Positions 1 through 9,285 of a stretch of DNA of 64,000 nucleotides are shown piece by piece; the first letter of the stretch is position 1; the number at the start of each line of letters is the position of its first letter. The position numbers were made by a program, and so were the translations under genes. The notes below the pieces were generated by a model, which was given only the letters and a program-made list of their open reading frames with translations, did no database searches and was not told where the DNA came from. This stretch comes from Agelas oroides (lineage: Eukaryota > Porifera > Demospongiae > Agelasida > Agelasidae), in the NCBI GenBank assembly GCA_949130485.1, contig OX422199.1:1030402-1094401 (forward strand), given 5' to 3'.

Positions 1-175
1 GTTTGATAATTGCACACCACTTCCGCCACTCATGGGCTTTCACATAACACACAAGAATGTACTGTTTTTCCAAATGTTAGCTCCACCACACCAGGGATAC
101 CATCCAGACTATTGGCTTGCAGGAGTGGTATTCGAGAATAGCATCTGCTACTGTCTGGCGGCCATTGTAAGTTAA
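1..175 (-). repeat. Dispersed repeat with conserved ATGGCCGCCAG core, copy 1
   Basis: The minus strand carries ATGGCCGCCAG followed by a GCAGATG...TCTCGAATACCACT block. The same block recurs near 4248-4305, 17598-17664 (opposite orientation) and 40830-40945. Copies keep the ATG in a CAATGG context but differ downstream: this one has an in-frame TAG soon after the start. It could be the first exon of a repeated gene or the edge of a mobile element; the outward orientation in the 17.6-kb copy favours an element edge. Confidence 0.6.
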
Positions 176-2104
176 TTCCACATGTGCTAGAAAGGGCTGG
201 TATGTGTGGTCATCAGCTAACCACCATCATGTTGACTGAGGTGGTTGTTATACTTACATGGTATTTTTGGTGTTCCGTTTTTTAAAGAAGACATTACTTT
301 GATGATGCTGTTACCAGCAAAGTGTTACTGATACTGTAAGTGAATTTCACATTAAACTTAAGTCAATCATACAAGTATACTTGTAGAAAAATAAAGCAAC
401 CATCATGGTAGTGCTGAAAGATGAGTCGCCGACCACCACATTCTCTGTCAAAGATTGGTTTACCGTCACAAACGTACTTTCCCGCCTTGTAGTTGCCATG
501 GTGTGGACTTCATCTTCATCAGCAGTGCTTTTTGTGGCCCAAAAGCTACCGCAAATCAAATAAGCGAATGAAGTTAGTCCTAACTCTAATAGAAGCCTCT
601 CACAGCTATATTCCTCAAGCCAATTGAGAAATTGAAGCTAGTGCAACTGTAAGCGCAGAGGCCGATGACTGAACTGGATGGTGGCACCGTCCAGACTGAT
701 ACAATAATTATAAGATACAGGACAACACATGTATCCTTAACAAATGAGTTGTCTATAGCATGGTAGGGTCAAATAACTAGAACTTGGGGTCAGATTGGCA
801 ATATATCGCGACGGACATTTACACACTATAGCCATGTGGTAACCTCACACCCAAGTTTTGCATTGCATTACGATTACGTAAGTGCACGTGTGTGTGCATT
901 CGTCATTCGGACAGTTTGGTAGAACATATTGATTTTTGTTCAGACAAGTGCCACAAATGCTCCGGAAATGTCCGACTGTAATTTCATCCACTGTCATAGT
1001 GACAATGATGGAGACCTGCTTCTCCTAACTCCAGCTCCCTAAATACCTTCTTTACACTCATCTGTTACGGACATGGTCACCAACCAAGTTCTGCCTCAGT
1101 ATCAGGAACAGCCATGGAAAAGAAATGTGGAGAGCAATCCCGACCCTAGAGAGAAGTCTCACAGCGTCTGAACAGCCAAGCGAAGGAAAATAAAGCAATA
1201 CGATTGTGAGTGCCAGACGGTAACGTGGCTTGACTGCGTGGCAGAAATCGAGGGAGGGTGTCAAACTGTCCCGCACGCGAATGCACACGCATGATTACAA
1301 CGCAACGCAAAGCCTGGGTACGAGGTTTGAATGTGGCTATATTATGTTACGTTAATAAGAATTTTGTTGCCAGATCAAAAGTGGAGAATGGCAGAACAAA
1401 ATTGATTGTGCTCGGACAAATTGTCCTTACACTTTTTAAATCTCATTTCATCCACTGCTATGATCAATCTGCAGTAAATTTACATGTACCTAAAATTAAT
1501 TTCAGTATTTCATCTGTAAAGTGACAACCAGCTGCTCGTGTTTTTTGGTTGAGAGAGTGAGAAATAAATCCACGAAAGAAGCATCAACCAAAAAACATCG
1601 TTCATGAGCCACTTACTCTGTCATCACCAGTAAATAACATCCAGCCTCTAACCAGCTGCTCTTGTTATGCATGCGTCACTAAGGGAGGTCAGTGCCCTCC
1701 TCATGTGGTTTAGAGGACAAGCTTGCTCCGCTACACCAGGTTTAGCCACGCCATATCCATGATCTTCTTGGCTGGATTACAAGAGTGCACCTTCAGATCC
1801 AAGGCAGCACCTCTCCAGCCTCTTATCCAGGTCGTTCATGAGTACCAGACTAACCCCACCCTTCATTTACATCTGAATCCGGGTGGTCTGAATGGTCAGC
1901 AGGTAGGGGAGTCAGCGGTCTACAGTCCCCAGCTGGGGGTCACTGTAGTTAGCAAGTCAGAATGTCATAATTGTATGATTCCGTTTCACTACATGCTAAT
2001 TTCAGTTTTGATGTGCACATATTCACTGGTTGGCATCATCAGTAAGCATCCTCTGTAACAGATGAGGCATCATCAGAACTGTATGCGTTGAGACACCAAG
2101 TGAG
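176..2104. other. No gene recognised
   Basis: Only short open frames without domain-like content are visible on either strand. A minus-strand frame at 347-559 has an ATG in good context (MATTRRES...) but no recognisable family and no paralogue in the window. No tandem repeat or inverted repeat longer than about 20 bp was seen. Confidence 0.5.
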
Positions 2105-2790
2105 CAAGTATGTAAACTGTAATATTGAAAGTGATCAAAAGTACACTGGCTTTACCCACCACAAACACGTGATGAGAATCCATCTGCACACATTGCATAC
2201 AGTGTGCAACTGTAGTATTGAAAAGTGATCAAAAGTACACTGGTTTTACCCACCACAAACACGTGATGAGAATCCATCTGCACACATTGCATACAGTGTG
2301 CAACTGTAATATTGAAAGTGATCAAAAGTACACTGGTTTTACCCACCACAAACACATGATGAGAATCCATCTGCACACATTGCATACAGTGTGCGACTGT
2401 ACTATTGAAAAGTGATCAAAAGTACACTGGTTTTACCCACCACAAACACATGATGAGAATCCATCTGCACACATTGCATACAGTGTGCAACTGTAGTATT
2501 GAAAAGTGATCAAAAGTACACTGGCTTTACCCACCACAAACACGTGATGAGAATCGATCTGCACACATTGCATACAGTGTGCAACTGTAATATTGAAAGT
2601 GATCAAAAGTACACTGGTTTTACCCACCACAAACACGTGATGAGAATCCATCTGCACACATTGCATACAGTGTGCAACTGTAATATTGAAAGTGATCAAA
2701 AGTACACTGGCTTACCCACCACAAACACGTGATGAGAATCGATCTGCACACATTGCATACAGTGTGCAACTGTAATATCGAGAGTGGTCA
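2105..2790 (+). repeat. 94-bp minisatellite array 1 (about 7 copies)
   Basis: Units of 92-94 bp repeat head to tail; the GTGATCAAAAG landmark falls at 2131, 2225, 2318, 2412, 2506, 2599, 2692 and, as GTGGTC, 2784. Each unit has a CACGTG or CACATG step and TTGCATACAGTGTGCAA. Because 93 is a multiple of three, parts of both strands stay open and give His-rich frames, which I do not regard as genes. The unit is homologous to the donor-proximal intron of the exon at 32831-32945. The array ends in the single-copy intron continuation (AAAAGTCAGATGTTG), so this is a 5'-truncated copy of that intron. Confidence 0.95.
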
Positions 2791-3090
2791 AAAGTCAGAT
2801 GTTGTTTCTTGCATGCGATCCTTACAATCTTGTGCCTATTTTGAAATGGGTCTGGGTCCGAGTGAAGACAGTGGAGGCAGCTGAACCAGTGGTTGTTCCA
2901 GCTATTAGATGTGTTTGTTTGTGTGTGTAAACAATGGCTTATCATCTTGCGAGCTTTCTTGGAGGGTTCAGGCCCCTGCCCAGGACTAATCCTCTTGTGA
3001 GACTGTGTTTGTGTGTGTGTGTGTGTGTTTGTGTAAATATCACTACAAATGCTTATCATCTTGCGAGCTTGAAGTACCAGCATGAACTGT
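2791..3090 (-). pseudogene. Intron tail plus decayed KKARK micro-exon
   Basis: The segment after the array matches 33950-34170. On the minus strand, 2943-2975 reads GPEPSKKARKM after an AG (CTGGGCAG), the same 11-codon peptide as the plus-strand exon at 48021-48053. Here the donor GTAAGT is replaced by ATAAGC, so splicing at this position should fail. TG-rich microsatellite lies on both sides. It is probably a dead copy of the micro-exon. Confidence 0.55.
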
Positions 3091-4247
3091 CTGGATGCCA
3101 TGGTGAGGCGGTGAAAGCAAAAAATGTGTAAGGACAATGTCTGAGAAAATTAAGCAGCAACTCAAGCAGAATGGCTACTCCATACTTAGACCCCCCCTAT
3201 CACCGAGTGCACGAGGGAGTAAGTATCGAACATGGCTTCGTGTTAATTTCAGACATATAAACATTCCACGGTGTAGCATGTGAAAGAACCATAACAGTAT
3301 ATGGACATATAGGTTCTGCACTAAAGGAGAAAGGTGAGCTCTAGGTGAAAGTAAAATGGGTGCTCTTGTGTGTGTTCGTGTTTCCAATCAAGAATTCAAA
3401 AGAAAAGAAAAGCCGCCAGTACAACTTCCGTGATGCACACCTGGTAAATTTTCTTTACTCTGGGTTCACACCCACACTGCACACTAAATATCACTTAACT
3501 AGTACTTGAGTTTTGAAAATTGGAAAAGTTGGCTTTAAGCATTTGATGACAAAAGTTTCATGGGCAGACTGTGTGTTTAGCTAAGTCTAAAGCTGTCAAC
3601 AACACAACGCACAGCCATACCCAGCCTTACGTGGGTTGATCGCCCTCTGCCTTTTTTCCCGGGCAGCCCAAAAGATAAAGCTGTAAAGATGAGGAAGATA
3701 CGTACGAACTATGTACAGATTAACTAGTGTAAACAATTGTGTTGTATATATATCACACTGTTGCTAGGCATCTGTTTAAGCAAGAGGTGGAGAATCAAAC
3801 TAATGGAAACTACTTGATTAATTTTATGGTATTATCCAGAGTTCTGCGGAGGATCAGGGAGAAGTTCAGCGGAAATGACTTACCATGTCTCAAATGTGTG
3901 AATTCTCCTGCCTCATCTCTTCTAACTCTTCTTTCAATTTCTGGTTCTCATCCTCAACCTGGTGAAAGAAGTTGAGGGGGACTCTTGTTTGTAGCTTTGT
4001 CCTCCGGAATACCTGAGTAGATTTTAGTGATGGTGTGAGGTCATGGGGGCTATGGTTGAGGTGGAGGAGCCCGCAGGTGGGGGAAGAACTTTATTGGTTG
4101 TTGAGGTGGAGGAATCTGCAGTGGGTTGGAGAGCTAGCTGTATTGACCTTTAGAAATTTCAGTCATACCACAAACTATAAATGATTACATAATTTATGTC
4201 GAACCTTTTGTTTGTTTCTTGTTTCAACTTGGACTATTTACTTATGG
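3091..4247. other. No gene recognised
   Basis: No ORF with recognisable domains. The frames at 3175-3387 and 3739-3975 look like chance ORFs. A GT-rich stretch and GGTGGAGG-type purine runs occur near 4020-4130. I see no repeat copy elsewhere in the window for most of this interval. Confidence 0.4.
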
Positions 4248-4305
4248 TAGTGGTATCTGAAATTATCATCTGCAGCTGTCTGGCGGCCATTGTCGAGTTC
4301 AGAAC
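4248..4305 (-). repeat. ATGGCCGCCAG dispersed repeat, copy 2
   Basis: Short copy of the repeat at 1-175. The minus strand keeps ATGGCCGCCAG and reads MAARQLQMIISDTT in one frame without a stop. The flanks differ from those of copy 1. Confidence 0.6.
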
Positions 4306-4474
4306 AGATATGATGGCACAAAATTAACAAACCAGGTTCACTAACGACCAAATCACGGTATGAACCAGCTTCAACACTTCAGGACAACACGTCCATGGAA
4401 TGGCCATTTGAAGAGAAACACAAGCAGGCATAAGGAATGATGCAGTGCAAAGTGGTTCACAAAATTCCTGGTAG

Positions 4475-4589
4475 ATACATATATGAGCTTGCGAACTACA
4501 GGCACAATTTTCACAATTTGACTTTGGAGGTGGTGGTGGCGGAGACTACTCAGATGGCTTTGAAGAATGGGGTTCCTTCTCCTGCTCCA
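4475..4589 (+). pseudogene. Acidic/aromatic exon copy A (frameshifted)
   Basis: Paralogue of the exon at 32831-32945. The 3' half reads QFDFGGGGGDYSDGFEEW and ends at a canonical GTGAGT donor (4590). Relative to the other copy it lacks one base near 4512 (TTTTCACAA for TTTTCAACAA), so the 5' half is out of frame, and the C-terminal SPLPAP is scrambled. The intron continues with a single copy of the sequence that is tandemly amplified at 2.1 and 33 kb (TTGCATACAGTGTGCAAC at 4638-4655). Function unknown; composition suggests a disordered protein segment. Confidence 0.55.
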
Positions 4590-4830
4590 GTGAGTACTCT
4601 CACTTACCTACTATATACACAATAAGAATTGATGTATGTACATTGCATACAGTGTGCAACTGGAATATTGAGAGTGGTGAAAAGTCAGGTGTTGTATCTT
4701 GCACGAGATCCTTGGATTCTTGGGGCTGCGTTGGAATGGGTCTGGGTCGATGGGAAGACAGTGGAGGCAGTGGAGGCAGCTGAACCAGTCAGTGATTGTT
4801 CCAGCTATCAGCTATTACTACATGAACATT
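4590..4830 (+). repeat. Single-copy form of the minisatellite intron
   Basis: From the GTGAGT donor the sequence runs through one unit of the 94-bp sequence and then into the GAGATCC...GTCTGGGTC...GACAGTGGAGGCAGCTGAACC tail that also closes arrays 1 and 2. It is the unexpanded reference state for those arrays. Confidence 0.7.
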
Positions 4831-4984
4831 AAACTCAATATAGTCTCTTTCATGTTCCTGCACCGTGTCTACCTCCCACCAGTGGGGACGGTTGGAGAGA
4901 CAGCTGGTTATCCTATCCCCCCCACATACCCACACACACTCACACATCACACAGAGCTAGTTAATAACATACTTTGTTGCAAAT

Positions 4985-5210
4985 GGTTGAGCAAGTTTGT
5001 TGCTTGCCTGGTTGCCCGATCGGGCACTTCCCGGAGGCAGCATATTTCTGACACCCTTCCTGGTGTAACGCTGGGCGTGTGGGCTAAGTAGATTTAGCTG
5101 GTACAGAGAATTAATTAATTAATTAATAGAGCAGAACTCTCAATAAGAAAGATGTTGTTAAAATATACAACAAAACAATGTGGCAGTATAATCATACTTA
5201 CATATTAGAA
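4985..5210 (+). repeat. Dispersed repeat V, copy 1
   Basis: Contains GCAGCATRTTTCT..ACACCCYTYCTGGTGTAACG, then GAGCAGAACTCTCA and an ACAATGTGGCA(G/A)TATAAT tail. Other copies are near 15195-15465, 15728-15990 and 55745-56052. This copy has a small TGCCCGATCGGGCA palindrome near its start. Termini and superfamily were not resolved. Confidence 0.75.
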
Positions 5211-5214
5211 CTTA

Positions 5215-5277
5215 TCTACTTTGTTATGCTGTGCCCTTGAGTAAACCGTCCAGCAGAGTATTTCTGTATTGATACTC
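5215..5277 (-). repeat. Short inverted duplicate of 26866-26932
   Basis: The reverse complement contains GTATCAATACAGAAAT followed by CTCTGCTGGACGG and ACTCAAGGG..CAGCATAACAAAGTAGAT, matching 26866-26932 with few differences. Confidence 0.75.
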
Positions 5278-5490
5278 CTCCTATAGGTAGTACATATCCA
5301 CCTCAGCCTACACATACTCTCAATGCGAACTATTAACAGTTTACAAATCAACGTTGGAAAGACTTGATGTGAATAAGTGAACTTGTATAACAAAAGTTGG
5401 TTGTAAACATGCAGTGCAAAACAGCAGATCTACATACATCATGTACAAATACCATGTGCAAGTGCATGAAGCAGCTATTGTTTTTTTACC

Positions 5491-5717
5491 TTATTTTATT
5501 GTTCTCATCGACCTCATCCACTTCAGCTGTTCCCTTTGTCGAATGAAGGAATGCTCCCCCCTCATCTGCTTCAGCTGTTCTTTTTTTGGAATGAAGGAAT
5601 GCTCCTCCCTCATCAGCTTCAGCTGTTCCCTTTGTCGAATGAGGGAATGCTCCTTGTGCAGTTCTGTTAAACATTTTTCACACATGAGAGCGACTTCACA
5701 ATTATCACTCTTGAATG
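5491..5717 (-). CDS. Candidate exon with Cys pair and 16-aa coiled-coil-like repeats, copy 1
   Basis: On the minus strand a pyrimidine tract ending CTCCTCCCAG precedes an open segment of about 75 codons. It starts FKSDNCEVALMCEKCLTELH, with a C-x7-C-x2-C spacing followed by H..H that loosely recalls the end of a B-box. Three 16-residue repeats follow (HSFIRQREQLKLMREE type; 48-bp DNA unit), rich in charged residues with hydrophobics spaced like a helix, and the frame ends MRTIK-stop. A diverged copy lies directly upstream (5875-5961). No full domain can be confirmed, so the product is unnamed. It may be one exon of a larger gene or a decayed copy. Confidence 0.4.
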
Positions 5718-6055
5718 CTGGGAGGAGAAGAGTGGAGAAGAGGGTGGAATGAACAAATGCTCCCCTCTCATCCGCTTCTGCTGTTCTCTTTGTGGAATGA
5801 GGGAATGCTCCTCCCTCATCCGCTTCTGCTGTTCCCTTTGTGGAATGAGGGAATGCTCCACTTCAGCTGTTCCCTTTGTCGAATGAGGGAATGCTCCTTG
5901 TGCAGTTCTGTTAAACATTTTTCACACACGAGTGCGACTTCACAATTTTCACTCTTGAATGCTGGGAGGAGAAGAGTGGAGAAGAGGGTGGAATGAAGGA
6001 GTGCTCCCCCCTCATCCGCTTCAGCTGTTCCCTTTGTGGAATGAGCAAATGATCC
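5516..6055. repeat. 48-bp minisatellite within the duplicated exon
   Basis: CTTCAGCTGTTCCCTTTGT.GAATGA(A/G)GGAATGCTCC recurs about nine times in two blocks separated by the Cys-rich part of the exon. The 48-bp period equals 16 codons. Confidence 0.9.
5728..5961 (-). pseudogene. Coiled-coil-like exon, copy 2 (frame-broken)
   Basis: A second copy of the same unit: CTGGGAGGAG at the acceptor side, then CEVALVCEKCLTELHKEHSL, then 48-bp repeats. After about 30 codons the coiled-coil repeats (EHSLIPQREQQKRMRE) move to another frame, so the copy is broken relative to 5491-5717. A third partial start of the unit lies at 5962-6055. Confidence 0.5.
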
Positions 6056-7084
6056 TCCCTAAATTAGAGGAGTTTGCAGGGCTAACTTTAACCTCTTCTT
6101 GAGCACATACTTGCTTGATGTAGGGGAGCTCAACTAGATTTAATCTTTTAAGAGTCCTCCCTTGGGCTATTTGGACCTACTAGTAGAAATAAACAGGTGT
6201 ATGTAACCCACACTGTAAACATTTTTCTAGTGCCTAGCTAATGGCAATTGGACTAGTGAGGTAAAAATCATGTAGCTAATAAACTGTCAAAGAAAGATTA
6301 CACTTGCAAAAAATTAACCTCATTCCCAGGCCTTCCTAAGTTTTTGATTGTTCAAGTACAGTATGCAAAAATGAAAGAGGCTATACTGGTCCACACACAC
6401 ACATCTGAAAGTAGTTGCAAAGTAATCACATTGCAGCCGAATTCTGGAATATTTTTTCTCCCCCCACCCAAGGCTGTACCAGAGACACCAATAATTGTGC
6501 CACATTCCACACTCTGGTGTTATTGATAATTAACTGCGCATGCAAATCAAAAGTATAGCATAATTATGTATGTGCACCCTTCTTTATCCAAATAGGTGAA
6601 GTGTGTGACACCGCGAAAACAAGGGTAGTCGTCCTGTGCACGAACCAACCTTGTCTTTAATCAAGGCTCTTGAGCCAGGATGGATCTGGCATATGACTGA
6701 GGTTGGCTCCCAAAGATGACAGGGCCAACAACCAGCCCACCCAGGTGTTGAATCACCTATTGAATCACCTACAACAGCGTAGAGTGGTTAAAAGTACTTA
6801 AAGTTAACCTACCATAAGCCTCTACAGCCCAGTAGTCATAGAAACAGCACTTCAGGAACAACCTCCACCCATCACATAGGTAACAGGAATAACGGCGAAG
6901 GAGACGCAGATCCACATGGAGAATCTGAAGAAATCTAAGTTCATTAAAAAGCTGAGAGTCCACGTAAACATGTACAAAGGCAGCTCAAATTGAGATGCAT
7001 TATATGCACATCAACTCCAAAATTCTAGTGGTTAAGAATTTCATAACTATGAAGTCATAAAATAACAATTTTTTGCCTAGTTTA
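6056..7084. other. No gene recognised
   Basis: Short frames only. No repeat copy found elsewhere in the window by eye. The frame at 6320-6505 and its opposite-strand counterpart look like chance ORFs. Confidence 0.4.
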
Positions 7085-7745
7085 GTTCTTTAACAACTGT
7101 ACACTATTTACTGGAAGTCTTTATGGGGCTATGGATACCTTCCTTGGTCCGTATTTCCACTTCTGCTTGGAGCTAGCACTGGAAACTCAAGTCAAAGCTT
7201 TATCGACACATTTCTCAGTGGGTTCATGACATTGGACACACCCACTCATTAGGGAGCGTTCAATAGTCAGGGCCCTTCGACCAGAGAACACTCCTCCAGA
7301 CTAAAAGCTGCCTAAAATGCCAGAAATGGAGTCCCTACAAGGTGAAAGGAGTGTTTTCTACGCCCGTTTGTGCAAGAAAGCAGACAAATGGCCCACCCGG
7401 CGCTGACCAGGGCTTTTCTACAGGCAGCTGAAACCGCCGCCATGCACTGTCAGCCAGAGTGGTGCTGCCTAAAATGCTAGAAATGGAGTCCCTACAAGGT
7501 GAAAGGAGCATTTTCTACTCCCGTTTATGCAAGAAAGCAGACAAATGGCCCACCCGGCAACCAAAGCTTTTCTACAGGCAGCTGCAACCGCCACCATGCA
7601 CTGTCAGCCAGAGCGGTGCGCCCACCCACCTCCCCCTGTCCCACCCTTTCTGCTAGCGCCAAACCTATCTTCAAAATGGATTGCGCCAACTGATAACATG
7701 CGGCCAAAATCTGATTACGCCAAAAGGCGTCATCGGTTGTTAAAG
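7085..7745 (+). repeat. Dispersed repeat F3, copy 1, with internal duplication
   Basis: Shares a 500-bp segment with 32225-32710 and a diverged one with 35060-35330. Inside, the block CTGCCTAAAATGCYAGAAAT...GACAAATGGCCCACCCGGC occurs twice (7308 and 7468). Short frames such as MESLQGERS..FYSRLCKKADKWPTR are shared by copies but with breaks. It ends near TTAAAGGATTAAAAG. Confidence 0.8.
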
Positions 7746-8190
7746 GATTAAAAGGGAATGGCACAGAGGAGTGATGGTAACTGGGATGTGGGAGGTGGTA
7801 CACTTAGTGTTAAGTTGGCAGTGCTGAAATGAGTGAGGATGTATAGGCTTGGGAGGGTAGTGTAATCCCAGTTAGGAGAGAGTAATAAATTTTGATGGTG
7901 TGCATCACGCAGTTGTAGCTACTTTTTTCTGGTGTTTTTGGCTTTTTGTCTGTTTTTGGCTTTTTGTCTTCATATTTCTTCGTAAACACAAACTGTGTGT
8001 ACGTACACAAGCTTTCACTTTGTGGGAACTGTATCTAATCATAAGTATACATGTAGATATGGTAGGGGTCGAAGTATATTTGGAGAAATACTATATTAAG
8101 TACAGACAGTTCAACTTATTACCACTACTTTTGGCCCCTTTTTGGGAATGGGGACCCAAGGGGTCCTCGATAGCCTCGATTTTGCTTTAA
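7746..8190. other. No gene recognised; short hydrophobic frame
   Basis: A plus frame at 7900-8190 has a hydrophobic FFWCFWLFVCFWLFVFIFL run, but it comes from a CTTTTTGTCTG/TTTTTGGCTTTTTG direct repeat, so it is not good evidence for a membrane protein. Confidence 0.35.
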
Positions 8191-8192
8191 AG

Positions 8193-8450
8193 GGGAACGG
8201 CACAGAGGAGGTTGGTACAGGTAACTGGGAGGTCTGCTTGTGTCAATACGCAAGAGAAGAAATTCAGTCATGAATGTACACACATTTGCTTGCTCATTAA
8301 GGGTCCTGTACAAGTTATTATGTAGCTAGACATTGTTCATTTTTCCGTCACAAGAGCACTCATTCTGCTTTCATCTGGAGCTCATGCCTAAACCTACCTT
8401 CTTCCTTGGTGCAGAACCTCATATTAATATTAAGGTTCATATTAACCTCG
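8193..8450 (+). repeat. Dispersed segment F4, copy 1
   Basis: GGGGAACGGCACAGAGGAGG...GTAACTGGGAGGTCTGCTTG, CAATACGCA.GAGAAGAAAT and ATGAATGTACACACA recur at 38605-38830 and, shortened, at 46335-46425. Confidence 0.8.
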
Positions 8451-8454
8451 TCTC

Positions 8455-8975
8455 TGTTCTCATGAGGAGGAGGTAGAGGTTGTCAACGTAAGATGGGTTT
8501 CCCATATACACATAATATCATACTGTTGTAATATAGGTAGATTCTCCAATTGCATCATGTGCAACTCTGCCATTCTTGTCGGCTGTGTAGGTAGGTGAGC
8601 AAAAAGATACAACAGTGTGCAAAGCCTATAGCTACGTACACATTTAGAACAGAACATTGATGGTAAGTGTGTAGCTACGTGCAACAAAGCACCTCAGGAC
8701 AAATTTTGGCCAGGGTAGTCATCACGGTGGAGGTGGCCGGGGTAGTCACCAGGGATTAGGAGGAACGGCTGCTGCTGGCTTCTTAAATTGTCCAATTGCA
8801 GCATGTGCAACTCTGCCATTCTTGTCGGCTGTGTAGGTAGGTGAACAAAAGGTACAACAGTGTGCAAAGCCTATAGTTATAGCTACGTGCATTTAAACAG
8901 AACATTAATGGTGGAATGGTAAGTGTGTAGCTACCTGCAACAAAGCACCTCAGATGATGTAGTCAGTCAAGTAAC
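8455..8975. repeat. Tandem pair of segment F5
   Basis: A ~200-bp block (ATTCTCCAATTGCA.CATGTGC, CTCTGCCATTCTTGT.GGCT, GTGTAGGTAGGTGA.CAAA, CAACAGTGTGCAAAGC) appears at 8540-8700 and again at 8783-8970. Further copies are at 38940-39115 and 57780-57975. The copies sit next to GRG-rich coding-like pieces in three places. Confidence 0.8.
8698..8836 (+). CDS. Candidate RGG-type exon piece 1
   Basis: After CACCTCAG the plus strand reads NFGQGSHHGGGGRGSHQGLG then TAAAGF, a Gly/Arg/His composition typical of RGG-box RNA-binding segments, and the frame closes at a TAG inside GTGTAGGTAGGTGA. Related GRG-rich stretches are at 9224-9285, 39152-39270 and 58975-59140. Low-complexity G-rich DNA can mimic this, and no RNA-recognition domain is nearby. 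Confidence 0.3.
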
Positions 8976-9223
8976 TATTTTCCACGAGCGCGAAACATGC
9001 TCAGAGTACAACCATACAGTCTTAATCCATTCATGTCTTAGTTGGTACATAATCCAGAAATACGTACTATGTAGACTACACAACTCATAGCTAAAACACT
9101 CACAGCAGATGAGCAGCAAGGGATCTGGCAGGCTCCTTCTCCGACAGCTATGTCCTGGGGTGACAGAGCTTCACTGGGCGCAGCAACGGTGGTGGCTGAA
9201 GAGGGAATTGTGCTGCTGGCCAT

Positions 9224-9285
9224 GGCAGCTCGACCGCCGACCATCACTGTGGCCGGGGTCGTGGCAGAGGAGGAGGGAGGGGTAA
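9224..9285 (+). CDS. Candidate RGG-type exon piece 2
   Basis: One plus frame reads HHCGRGRGRGGGRG and runs into GGGGTAAC, a possible donor. It resembles the 8.7- and 59.0-kb pieces. Too short for a firm call; the complementary strand also has an open frame. Confidence 0.25.

Noticed and set aside
7900-8190. Membrane protein from FFWCFWLFVCFWLF
   Set aside because: Hydrophobicity comes from a T-rich direct repeat.
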